From assembly GCF_000169335.1 (NCBI RefSeq), contig NZ_AAXW01000029.1, forward strand, positions 1-58,920: a DNA stretch of 58,920 nt, written 5' to 3'. Positions 17,719-26,277 of this stretch are shown here, piece after piece. This stretch comes from Crocosphaera chwakensis CCY0110. GTDB taxonomy: Bacteria > Cyanobacteriota > Cyanobacteriia > Cyanobacteriales > Microcystaceae. The position numbers were made by a program, and so were the translations under genes. The number at the start of each line of letters is the position of its first letter. Position 1 is the first letter of the stretch. A model generated the notes under the pieces. That model was not told where the DNA came from and searched no databases. It saw only the letters and a program-made list of their open reading frames with translations.

Positions 17719-18213
17719 ATGTTTCAGCTAAAAATTATCTTGTTAGCTATTGTGACTTTTATGGCTAGTTTACAGTTTCAAGTAATGTCTGCGGACGCTT
17801 TAGCTTTGTCACAACCTTTGACAGTGGAAACGATGGGTATATCTAAACTATTTTCTGTAACCCTGATTAGTTAAATTTCATCCTCTCCCACTCGCGCTGA
17901 AAAAATTGCTTTTCGCAGACAAGCCATTAGAAAAATGAAAGAACAGATCGATCAAACTCTATCTTTGGTAAAATCTGGTAATTATCAGCAGGCAAAAATT
18001 TCCTTTTCTACTGCCAGAAAAACATGGTTTACTTTTGGTGGTACCATTAAAAGGATTGCTCCAGACCTTTATGAAATTATGAATCCAGGCTTCAATCAGG
18101 CCAATACTCTTTTAAATCAAAGTAATCCTCAAAAGCAAGGTTTGATTGAGCAATTACAAACCTTAAGTAATACTGGAACTAATGCTGTAAAGGTTAGCGA
18201 TATTAAAGAATAG
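17719..18213 (+). pseudogene. secreted helical protein gene interrupted by an in-frame stop
   Basis: An ATG at 17719 starts a classic signal peptide (MFQLKIILLAIVTFMASL, then MSADALA). The frame meets a TAA at 17872-17874 (codon 52) and then continues open in the same frame to 18213. The second part has a helical, probably periplasmic domain (MKEQIDQTLSLVKSGNYQQA, FGGTIKRIAPDLYEIM). The unbroken frame and the signal peptide argue that the two parts were one protein of about 164 residues. The remaining ATG at 17935 could give a 92-residue piece without export signal. The family is not recognised. Confidence 0.65.
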
Positions 18214-18296
18214 TTAACAATAAGTTTGTTATCTAAGGATTCATCTTTATTGTACAATCGTAGTATGGCTAATTTAGGTGAATTAATTCCTAGGTG

Positions 18297-18659
18297 CTAA
18301 GCTTGATTAGAGAAGTCTCTAGATGAGTTTTTTAAACAAGGAGAAGCAGAACTAGGAGCAGGGCGCTGAGATTTTATCTCAACTTGATTAGGAACAAAAA
18401 TAAACGTTTTTTCACTAATCCAAAACGTCTGTCCGTCAATAGCGCAAGTACCTCCTGCCATCCAATCTACTACCCGTTGTGCCTTGTCGGTGCTTAATTG
18501 ATCCAAAACTAAAATAACGACTTTACGAGCCTGCAAAAGCTGTAAAGCTTCACGGGTTTCTTCAACTGCGTTAATCGTTTTAACAACAACTTCTGATTGA
18601 AGATTTTGGTTAGCAGACCAATCAAATCTAGGAATACTACTCATTGGTTCTGTTGTCAT
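18297..18659 (-). CDS. short SepF-domain protein (cell-division SepF/Cdv2-like)
   Basis: The 120-residue protein contains the SepF core: VVVKTINAVEETREALQLLQ, then KVVILVLDQLSTDKAQRVVD, then WMAGGTCAIDGQTFWISEKTFIF, matching the family's VDF-x-AGG-x-x-x-x-G pattern. SepF tethers FtsZ to the membrane. Canonical cyanobacterial SepF is longer (about 190-200 residues) with an N-terminal amphipathic membrane helix and linker. Here only ~20 residues precede the core and no amphipathic helix is evident. It is therefore probably a paralogue, with a Ser/Pro-rich tail. Confidence 0.75.
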   Translation of the reverse strand: MTTEPMSSIPRFDWSANQNLQSEVVVKTINAVEETREALQLLQARKVVILVLDQLSTDKAQRVVDWMAGGTCAIDGQTFWISEKTFIFVPNQVEIKSQRPAPSSASPCLKNSSRDFSNQA

Positions 18660-19639
18660 AGAGAGATGTATAAGAACTATTTATAATTTTGATTAGACTT
18701 ACTAATTAATTGGTCTATTTTAGGGATACAATTGATAATGCCTAAAACTATAGTTCGGTAGTAAGCCAACAGATTTAAGATGGTTTGTTAAAATGATTTT
18801 TCCTAGTATATCTGAATTATTCAAATAATTACGTATTATTAGTAACATTTTGAATTTTCTATCTTTAGGATGAGAATTGCAGCAGTGATATGATGATTAA
18901 TAAGATATAAGCTACAATTTTTGTTAATTGTAGTTTTTTAACAGGAAAAATAGAAGCTAACTAACCTCAAGATGATATCCTACGAGTTATCTTTAGTATC
19001 CGTTGTGACCTCCTCAAAATTGATAGATTTTGATAAACTCTAATCTTTCTACAAGCATTTTGTAACTTTCATCAAAACCTTCCTATGGAAGATAACATAT
19101 TTTTATCAATGAGATCATTAAATAACTATAAACTTTTTCATGGTTTTTATCCTGTAATAGTTTCATGATCATAACGCCTCAACCATCTGATAGTGCTTAT
19201 GACAGAGTATATCAAAATTTAGGCTAAATCATGTACAGGGGTGAGAATATCTCAGCATTATAACTGTGCATTTTTGATGATAAGTAAGAGAGATGTTTTA
19301 AAATTCCTGCGTTCTAAGTTAATAAAACTGCTACAAAAACAAAACGAGATGATATCGAATATTTTTTATATTTAATTTACTGTACTAACAGTATATTTTT
19401 AGATAATGATTTATTGAAAGTCACGAGGATATAGGATAAATCTTAAAATTTCCCTAATACTTAGACAAAATCTGATTGATTTAGAGATAGTCAGGTTAGA
19501 ATAATAAAGCTATTTACCTTGTGCTTAACTAGAACTGATTTGACTCAAAACAAAAAACAATCTTGACAAACTGGTCTTGAGCTTGTTTCTAGTTGGCCAA
19601 CAATGGCATAATGATAAATTGTCCGAAATTGTAATCTCT
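18660..19639. other. 980-bp AT-rich intergenic region, no gene recognised
   Basis: Both strands were read for coding frames, tRNA-like folds and strong terminators. Only short frames and weak dyads were seen. It must contain the promoters of the divergent mini-SepF gene and trigger factor. A small RNA cannot be excluded. Confidence 0.5.
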
Positions 19640-21022
19640 ATGAAAGTAACCCAGGAAAAACTCCCCGATAGTCAAATTGGCTTAGAAATTGAAATTCCCG
19701 CCGAAACTGGCAAAAAAGCCTATGAAACTAAGGTCAATACCTTGGCCCGTACTGCCAATATTCCTGGGTTTCGTAAAGGTAAAGTTCCCCGTCCTATTCT
19801 GTTGCAACGCTTAGGAACTCGTTATATTAAAGCTGTTACTTTAGAAGAATTAGTTCAGAAAACTCTAGAAAAAGCTCTAGAACAAGAATCTATTGAATCC
19901 ATTGGTAACTACACCTTACGCTCCAGTTTAGACGAACTCATTGAAAAATTTAAGCCAGGGGAAGCATTTACATTTTTAGCGGCCGTTGATGTACCTCCGA
20001 CGGTAGAATTAGGAGATTATCAAGCCCTTTCTATCAAAGCCGAAGAAACAGTTTATGATCCCCAACAATTAGAAGACTGGTTCAAAGAACGACAAGAAAA
20101 ATTAGCCACTTTAGTTCCTGTTGAAGACCGTGGGGCTGAAATGGGAGACGTTGCTATTGTTGATTATAAAGGGGTTTCTACTCCTGAAGGTGAAGGAGAA
20201 GGAGAACCTATCGAGGGAGTAGAAGGAACTGACTTCCGTGTTGATCTCGAACCTGGAAGATTTATTGAGGGTATGGTAGAGGGTATTGTTGGAATGAAGC
20301 CCGAAGAAACCAAAGAATTACCCCTAACCTTTCCTGATGATTATCCTAGAGAAGATTTAGCCGGAAAACCTGTTACGTTTACCATTACTCTTAAAGAACT
20401 CAAAGCCAAAGAATTACCCGAATTAGACGACGACTTTGCTGATGAAGTCAGTGAGTATGAGACTATCGCAGAATTAAGAGAGTCCTTAGAAAAAGAATTT
20501 AAAGAGTCAGCAGAAAATGAAACAAAGCAAAGTATTCATACTGCCATTACTTCAGAATTGACGAACGTTTGTACAGTCGATCTTCCTGATACTTTAGTTC
20601 AAGATGAAGTGACTAGAGTGCTGACTCAAACTGCTATGCAAATGGAACAAATGGGAATTGATTTAGGGCAACTTTTTACTCAAGAAAACTTACCCAAGTT
20701 ACGAGAAAATGCTCGACCTGAAGCTCTCGAAAGACTCAAACAAACCCTGATTTTACAAGAAATTGCTAAAGTTGAATCTATCACCCTAGAAGCATCAGAA
20801 ATTGAAGAAAGAAGCAATGAAATTAAAGAACAATTGCAAGGACAAGAAGTTGATCCTGATAAGTTACGAGAAGTTGTAGAAGAACAACTTGTTACTGAGA
20901 AAACTCTTAATTGGTTACAAGAAAAAGCTACAGTTGAATTAGTTCCTAAAGGAACTTTAGAAGCAGAAACTAAAACTGAGTCTGAATCAGAAGAAGAAAT
21001 GGAGGTAGAAACAACAGAATAA
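19640..21022 (+). CDS. tig: trigger factor
   Basis: From the ATG at 19640 the protein has 460 residues. It is the ribosome-associated chaperone and peptidyl-prolyl isomerase that binds nascent chains at the tunnel exit. The ribosome-docking loop GFRKGKVPRP lies at about residues 38-47. The FKBP-like PPIase domain (DVAIVDYKG, FIEGMVEGIVGMK, LPLTFPDDYP) covers about 160-245, and the helical C-terminal arms follow. An acidic Glu-rich tail ends the protein. An upstream in-frame start at 19577 would add 21 residues that do not match the family. In many bacteria clpP-clpX follow; here they do not. Confidence 0.97.
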   Translation: MKVTQEKLPDSQIGLEIEIPAETGKKAYETKVNTLARTANIPGFRKGKVPRPILLQRLGTRYIKAVTLEELVQKTLEKALEQESIESIGNYTLRSSLDELIEKFKPGEAFTFLAAVDVPPTVELGDYQALSIKAEETVYDPQQLEDWFKERQEKLATLVPVEDRGAEMGDVAIVDYKGVSTPEGEGEGEPIEGVEGTDFRVDLEPGRFIEGMVEGIVGMKPEETKELPLTFPDDYPREDLAGKPVTFTITLKELKAKELPELDDDFADEVSEYETIAELRESLEKEFKESAENETKQSIHTAITSELTNVCTVDLPDTLVQDEVTRVLTQTAMQMEQMGIDLGQLFTQENLPKLRENARPEALERLKQTLILQEIAKVESITLEASEIEERSNEIKEQLQGQEVDPDKLREVVEEQLVTEKTLNWLQEKATVELVPKGTLEAETKTESESEEEMEVETTE

Positions 21023-21037
21023 TCGATAATGATCAGT

Positions 21038-21070
21038 AAGACTCTTCCATTTTTTCAGGAAGAGTCTTTT
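21038..21070 (+). terminator. rho-independent terminator of tig
   Basis: An 11-bp perfect stem AAGACTCTTCC / GGAAGAGTCTT with a nine-base loop is followed by TT. It also lies directly behind the leftward GspE-like gene and probably serves both. Confidence 0.85.
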
Positions 21071-21076
21071 AATTAG

Positions 21077-22867
21077 TTAAGACCAGGGATCAGGAATTGA
21101 CTTAAAAGGATTACCTGTCGTTTCTTCATTATATGGTAAATCTGTTGTTACCATCGTTTCTTTACTGGGATCTAATTCTTGTTTTAAAGCTTCCCAATCC
21201 CCAGGATCTTGTAATTCTTCGTATAAATTAGAATCAGCAGTAATGGTTTCTTTAGAAAGATCAATATGTGAGTTTATCTGTTCATTAATTTGAGTAGCTT
21301 GTGAAACTTCATCAAGCGATGAAATATGCAGGGAGGGTTCTAAAGAAGAAGCTGTTTTAATTGGTTTTGTCGAAGAGACTTCTGGTTTTAAAGACTGTTT
21401 AAGTTGATACAATTCTTCGGTCAAAGTCATTAGCAATGTTTCCATTTTTTCAACACGCTGAGTGACTTCTGTTGGTAATGGGGTAATAGTTTCTGATGGA
21501 GTGGAGAGGTTCGAGGAGTCAGGAGACAATCGCTGTAAGTCGGTTAAACTGATTTTTCCCTCTTTTACTAATTCTAATCCTGTAGCAATTAAAGAAGACT
21601 GTTGACTCTGTAAACTAACTTGTTTTAATTGATCTAAATTAGCCCCTTCAGCGATCGCCGTTTTTAAATCTGGGGTAATGGGATGGAATTCGTAGAGATG
21701 AACTTGCCCGTCGTATCCTTCCCCATTACATTGTCGACACAATCGTCCTTTTTCCCTCATCTGGTCGATTTCTATTTCGTTCAGGGAACGGGCTTGATAA
21801 AAGAGATTTTCACCCTTGTTTTCCTGAGAAATTCCCCATTGAGCTAATTCTCCTGTACTGACTTCATGGACGGTACGACAAGCAGGACATAAACGAGGAA
21901 GACTATATTGATGAACAACTCCAATTAAGTTATCTGCTAACAAACCAGGTGTAACCATTTCCCGTAATAAGGTGATGGCACTGATTCCATCTTCAGCGCT
22001 GAGACTGGTTAAAACAAAACGGTTATTATTCGCCATCTCTGCTGCCATACGAGCCACCGAGGGATTAGAGAGACGATCAACCATAATACGTGATTTCTCT
22101 TGTTCTAGGAGGGATTGTAATACCTCTGGATAATCCTTTTCTCTGTCGACATCAATTTCAATTTGACTCATCCCAGACAGAAGATAACTAATGGATTGTT
22201 CGACGCTAGCCATCTCCGTAGGGTTAGATATGTTTGTAGAGAACAAACTGTAAAGCAAGGATGTAGGGACTTGTTTTTCGGTACTGGTGACTAATAGTAA
22301 CCCTGAAGAATACTTGAGTATTTCTTCGAGAGATTCTCTGATCAGTACATCAGGAATCAGGTTCTCTAAAGTGGGGGGTTTAACGGCACTATCAACCACC
22401 CGAATCGTCATTTTTTCGCCATAAAAACTGGGTTTAGTCTGCACAAAAAAATGAATGGTGCGTCCTCCTCCCCGTTTACGAATACGACCTTTTTGTGGGG
22501 TTTGAGATGAGTTTATATCTAACTCAGCCATCTGTTTTAAGCGAGATAAGATAGCTGAGGTTAATTTATTAGGTAAGGGATCAATCAGCGGTTTGAGGAT
22601 ATTTTTGTGGCGATAGCGAATGCTTAAAAAATTGGCTTCTGGTTCAATTTCTAGGTGAGTGGCTTGTTTTTCCACTGCTTTGGCCAGAAATTTATTAACA
22701 AGGGTAACTACAGTCTGAGGTTGTGTTTCGTTCGGATTAAGGTTTGTTGATGCGCTTAGTTGTTGAGAAGACGATTCATCCCCAACTATCGTAGCCTCGC
22801 AATCAGGGAATTTTTGACCAATCAAAGTGGCTTCACAATTTAAAGATTCTTGAGAGTGATTAGACAT
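21077..22867 (-). CDS. GspE/PilB-like secretion ATPase homologue with degenerate nucleotide-binding motifs
   Basis: The 596-residue protein aligns with type II secretion/type IV pilus ATPases. It has a PilB-like N-terminal fold (THLEIEPEANFLSIRYRHKN) and keeps the zinc-binding cysteines CPAC (327/330) and CRQC (377/380). The Walker A position reads GLLLVTSTEKQVPTS instead of GPTGSGKST. The Walker B region reads IMVDRLSNPSVA instead of VGEIRDPETA, and the His box HTND is SAED. It is therefore probably a non-hydrolysing paralogue. A linker and a short coiled coil (VTQRVEKMETLLMTLTEELY) follow. The N-terminus repeats the motif CEAT(L/I)(I/V)G twice. It lies behind tig. Confidence 0.8.
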   Translation of the reverse strand: MSNHSQESLNCEATLIGQKFPDCEATIVGDESSSQQLSASTNLNPNETQPQTVVTLVNKFLAKAVEKQATHLEIEPEANFLSIRYRHKNILKPLIDPLPNKLTSAILSRLKQMAELDINSSQTPQKGRIRKRGGGRTIHFFVQTKPSFYGEKMTIRVVDSAVKPPTLENLIPDVLIRESLEEILKYSSGLLLVTSTEKQVPTSLLYSLFSTNISNPTEMASVEQSISYLLSGMSQIEIDVDREKDYPEVLQSLLEQEKSRIMVDRLSNPSVARMAAEMANNNRFVLTSLSAEDGISAITLLREMVTPGLLADNLIGVVHQYSLPRLCPACRTVHEVSTGELAQWGISQENKGENLFYQARSLNEIEIDQMREKGRLCRQCNGEGYDGQVHLYEFHPITPDLKTAIAEGANLDQLKQVSLQSQQSSLIATGLELVKEGKISLTDLQRLSPDSSNLSTPSETITPLPTEVTQRVEKMETLLMTLTEELYQLKQSLKPEVSSTKPIKTASSLEPSLHISSLDEVSQATQINEQINSHIDLSKETITADSNLYEELQDPGDWEALKQELDPSKETMVTTDLPYNEETTGNPFKSIPDPWS

Positions 22868-23063
22868 GGGTGGTTAACGATAGAGTGTAATTTGAGTTTG
22901 TTGGATAATGGTGATTAAGTTCTATAACAGTTCTTTTATTCTCTGGACTCGTTGGTTTTTAGAACCGAAAAATGATTTTTACTCTTGTGTTCCTATTCTT
23001 TCTCAGAGTTCCCAAATTTATCTCTTCGTTTACCATCTCAGCAAAAAATTTTCCAAGGGAAAA

Positions 23064-23093
23064 CAAAAAGAGGTCTATATAGACCTCTTTTTG
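23064..23093. terminator. palindromic terminator downstream of apcC
   Basis: The stretch is a perfect palindrome, CAAAAAGAGGTCTA with its complement, so each strand has a strong stem and T-run. It lies about 60 bases after apcC and should end the apc transcript. Confidence 0.85.
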
Positions 23094-23155
23094 TCTCAGT
23101 AGAAACTAATAATTTTCTTTTTCTACCGACAATTTTTAAGATAACTTCTTTGTAT

Positions 23156-23359
23156 CTACAGTAATCCAGTATTAGTTCCAGGTTTACCTGTGGCTAATTC
23201 TACTTTGACGATTTTACCGCCCATTTTCATGATGCGTTGTTGTTCCCGAAACCAATTATCATAGGGAACTAATTTTGTGAAAAAGGTATTTTGTAATTCC
23301 CGCTGAGTCCGAATTCTTGTTTGACTGGGAACACAAGCGGTGACTTTAAACATTCGCAT
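23156..23359 (-). CDS. apcC: allophycocyanin core linker polypeptide Lc7.8
   Basis: Starting from MRMFKVTACVPSQ at 23359 the protein has 67 residues, the standard length of ApcC. An in-frame ATG nine codons upstream gives an atypical basic extension. It is a single CpcD-type linker domain (RELQNTFFTKLVPYDNWF, then MGGKIVKVELATGKPG) that sits in the central hole of the allophycocyanin trimer disc in the phycobilisome core. It is the third gene of the apcABC operon, separated from apcB by a stem-loop spacer. Confidence 0.97.
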   Translation of the reverse strand: MRMFKVTACVPSQTRIRTQRELQNTFFTKLVPYDNWFREQQRIMKMGGKIVKVELATGKPGTNTGLL

Positions 23360-23404
23360 GGGTCGAGTTCTCCTAAATTTTCTCAAAAATCCTCATATAA
23401 CAAA

Positions 23405-23503
23405 GTTCGGGAGTCAAGAGTCAATACTAGTTCGTCAAAACCCATCTTTTGCAGCAAAGATTAAGCCTTTAACCAGCTAGCACTCACTCTAGACTTCCCG
23501 AAC
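23405..23503 (-). promoter_or_regulatory. stem-loop in the apcB-apcC spacer
   Basis: Inverted arms GTTCGGGAGTC (23405-23415) and GACTTCCCGAAC (23492-23503) pair with one bulged A across a ~76-base loop. No long T-run follows. apcC mRNA is known in other cyanobacteria to accumulate separately from apcAB, so partial termination or mRNA processing is a plausible role. Confidence 0.5.
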
Positions 23504-23545
23504 CTCCTCTCGGTAACCCTTAGTCGGTTGTTACCATTAGAGATT

Positions 23546-24031
23546 CTAGCTTAAGCCAGAGCAAATGTAGTCAAAATAAACACCCATTTCTTTTCCTGCG
23601 TCTGCACCAACGAGACCAGCAGTAACTTCTTTCATCGCTTGAATCGCTTGAACGGTGCTACCAACGGGAACTCCTAAAGAGTTGTAAGTTTCCTTTAATC
23701 CGTTGAGAACACGCTCATCTAAGATAGAAGGATCGCCCGCTAACATAGCGTAGGTGGAATAGCGTAAATAGTAGTCGAGGTCACGAATACAAGCAGCGTA
23801 ACGACGAGTGGTGTACATATTACCACCAGGACGGGTAACATCGGAGTACAGTAAGGACTTAGCAACTGCTTCTTTAACAATAGCAGCAGCGTTAGCACTG
23901 ATAACACTAGCAGCGCGTACACGGAGTTCTCCGGTAGCGAAGTAGCCTTTCAGTTTGTCCATAGCAGAGCCATCGAGGTACTTTCCTTGTACGTCGGCGG
24001 AATTAATGACGGAGGTAATTGCGTCTTGCAT
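23546..24031 (-). CDS. apcB: allophycocyanin beta subunit
   Basis: The 161-residue protein is the beta chain of the phycobilisome core pigment. Cys81 (RRYAACIRDLDYY) is the phycocyanobilin attachment site. Asn71 in RPGGNMYTTRR is the residue usually gamma-N-methylated in beta-type subunits. Sequence start MQDAITSVINSADVQGKYLD and length match ApcB. It is 87 bases downstream of apcA in the same operon. Confidence 0.99.
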   Translation of the reverse strand: MQDAITSVINSADVQGKYLDGSAMDKLKGYFATGELRVRAASVISANAAAIVKEAVAKSLLYSDVTRPGGNMYTTRRYAACIRDLDYYLRYSTYAMLAGDPSILDERVLNGLKETYNSLGVPVGSTVQAIQAMKEVTAGLVGADAGKEMGVYFDYICSGLS

Positions 24032-24118
24032 AGTTTTGCTTCCTTAATCTTGCCTAGTCTTCAACAGTCTTACAATTATTGGGGACGGCTTGGATAATTC
24101 GAGTTATTTTAACTCGTT

Positions 24119-24604
24119 TTAGCTCATCGCACCGATCACATAATCAAAGTAAGAACCAGCTTCTGCTGAATCATCAGCAGACATCATTCCGGTTGCTACT
24201 TCTTTCATTTCTCGCACACTTTGGGCTACTGCTTCAATGGGAGTTCCCAAAGATTTGTACATTTCCCGTACCCCTACTAAACCGATTTCTTCGATGGGGG
24301 TAACGTCGCCAGAAACGATTCCATAGGTGATGAGACGGAGATAGTAGTCCATGTCACGAAGACAGGTAGCGGTCATTTCTTCACCATAAGCGTTTCCACC
24401 AGGAGAAACAACATCAGGACGCTTTTGGAATAAGCGATCGCCGGCTTGTTTAACGATTTGTTCCCGTGAACCGGTTAAGGTTTCTGCAATACGTAAACGA
24501 GCAGCACCACCAGTAACAAAGGCTTTGATTCTATCGAGTTCGCCAGGGCTGAGGTAGCGGGCTTCTGCATCAGCATTCACGATGGATTTCGTGACAATAC
24601 TCAT
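24119..24604 (-). CDS. apcA: allophycocyanin alpha subunit
   Basis: The 161-residue protein is the alpha chain of allophycocyanin. Chromophore Cys81 lies in MTATCLRDMDYYLR. The start MSIVTKSIVNADAEARYLSP and the end SYFDYVIGAMS are those of ApcA. With ApcB it forms the trimers that pass energy from rods to the photosystems. It is the first gene of the operon, and the ~190 bases upstream should hold the strong light-regulated promoter. apcE is not adjacent in this window. Confidence 0.99.
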   Translation of the reverse strand: MSIVTKSIVNADAEARYLSPGELDRIKAFVTGGAARLRIAETLTGSREQIVKQAGDRLFQKRPDVVSPGGNAYGEEMTATCLRDMDYYLRLITYGIVSGDVTPIEEIGLVGVREMYKSLGTPIEAVAQSVREMKEVATGMMSADDSAEAGSYFDYVIGAMS

Positions 24605-24791
24605 TGATGGATTCCTCCCAATAAATTGAATTAGATGCTCTTAAGCTGACATCTTATACGAAATCGGGTTGCGATTGAATCGGTCAACTTGATTCGTTCT
24701 TAAGCAACCTGACCCACTTATTTTCTGGCATTGTGTTGACATTCACTATTGTTTCTTAATATTTTGTAATATTTTGTTCAGAAATTAGGGG

Positions 24792-25904
24792 TCAACAAGG
24801 GCTTGTTTGCTGGTGGTGTCGATAGCGGTAATAGGCAGCACAAGCCCCTTCTGAGGATACCATCGGTGCGCCTAGGGGATTTTCTGGAGTACATTGAGTT
24901 CCAAATACAGGACAGTCGTTCGGCTTTTTGTAACCTTGCATGATTTGACCACTAATACAAACCTCTGGGGTGGTTGATGGGGTCAAGGATGATAAGTCCG
25001 CTTCAAAACGTTTTAAGGCATCGTATATAGCGTATTCTGATCGTAATCCTAGCCCACTTTCTGGGATCTCTCCAATGCCTCGCCAACGACGGGGAACCAC
25101 TTCAAAGACTTCTTGGATCACTTGTTGGGCTAGAGAATTACCTTGGATTTTGACGGAACGAATATATTGATTTTCACAGTCAAATTTTTCTGTTTCTAAC
25201 TGTTGAATACAATGGTAAATTCCTTGCAAGACATCGATAGGTTCAAACCCAGTTACAACAATAGGCACTTTATATTTTTTTGCAATGGGTTCATAAGCTT
25301 CATAACCCATTACTGTACAGACATGACCCGCTGCTAAAAATCCTTGAACGACACAATTAGGAGATGATAACAGAGCTTCCATAGCAGGAGGAACCAAGAC
25401 ATGAGAAACTAACACAGAAAAATTCTTGATCCCTTGTTGTTTTGCCTGATACACTGCCATAGCGGTTGCTGGCGTGGTAGTTTCAAAACCAACGGCGAAA
25501 AAAATCACCTCTTTATCAGGATTGTCCTGGGCAATTTTTAAGCTATCTAGAGGTGAGTAAACAATACGAACATCTCCCCCAGATGCTTTAATGGTTAATA
25601 AATCTTTTTTGCTGCCAGGAACTCGTAACATATCCCCAAACGAGCAGAAAATAATATTAGGAAGACTAGCAAGTTTTAAAGCACTATCAATTAACTCAAT
25701 AGGGGTAACACAAACTGGACAACCAGGTCCATGAATTAGGGTTATTTCAGGAGGTAATAAACTATCAATTCCATATTTAACAATTGAATGAGTTTGTCCT
25801 CCACAAATCTCCATAATTGTCCAAGGTTGAGTAACACTTTTTTTGATTTCTTCTACATATTTTTGTGCTAAATCTGCACTACGATATTCATCAACAAATT
25901 TCAT
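24792..25904 (-). CDS. hypD: hydrogenase maturation factor HypD
   Basis: The 370-residue protein is the Fe-S scaffold that, with HypC, receives CN and CO ligands for the [NiFe]-hydrogenase active site. Signatures are ICGGQTHSI near the start (Cys about 34), PGCPVCVTP (about residues 60-68), VGFETTTPATA, GFLAAGHVCTVMGYEAYEPI and the Cys-containing C-terminus. Length is normal. Its neighbours are the apc operon and phoH; hypA and hypB are about 5 kb away and no hydrogenase structural genes are in this window. Confidence 0.97.
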   Translation of the reverse strand: MKFVDEYRSADLAQKYVEEIKKSVTQPWTIMEICGGQTHSIVKYGIDSLLPPEITLIHGPGCPVCVTPIELIDSALKLASLPNIIFCSFGDMLRVPGSKKDLLTIKASGGDVRIVYSPLDSLKIAQDNPDKEVIFFAVGFETTTPATAMAVYQAKQQGIKNFSVLVSHVLVPPAMEALLSSPNCVVQGFLAAGHVCTVMGYEAYEPIAKKYKVPIVVTGFEPIDVLQGIYHCIQQLETEKFDCENQYIRSVKIQGNSLAQQVIQEVFEVVPRRWRGIGEIPESGLGLRSEYAIYDALKRFEADLSSLTPSTTPEVCISGQIMQGYKKPNDCPVFGTQCTPENPLGAPMVSSEGACAAYYRYRHHQQTSPC

Positions 25905-26277
25905 GAGTCTCTATTTAAAAATGATAATAGACGATAAACTATGTTCTTTGGTTGAAGGCTTTTATATTTAGTTTGATGATAATTGTCGGGTTTGATTATT
26001 CCTTCAAAATTAACTTTTTTTTTGTTTTTTGTCTAATTCTTTATTAATTATTAATTTTTGTTGGTTTTATTTGAATGAGTGATCATCAATAGTTTTCAGT
26101 TATTATTTTGTGCAATGTAAGGTCAATCAGTAGAAAATTGAGCAGGGGTGTGTTAAGTTATTGAAATATTGATTGATTAACAAACTAGGCAAAAAGTTAA
26201 ATTATTCACTACCATTGATAATAATTGTCGTTTAGATAAGCCAATTATCTCAAAAAGGATTATATTCACCATAATAA
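25905..26277. other. 373-bp AT-rich gap between hypD and phoH, no gene seen
   Basis: The stretch separates two divergent genes and must contain both promoters. Long T/A runs dominate near 26010-26060. No credible frame or hairpin was found. Confidence 0.5.

Noticed and set aside
18660..19639. Possible small RNA in the large gap before trigger factor.
   Set aside because: No strong terminator-type hairpin or known cyanobacterial RNA motif could be identified by eye.
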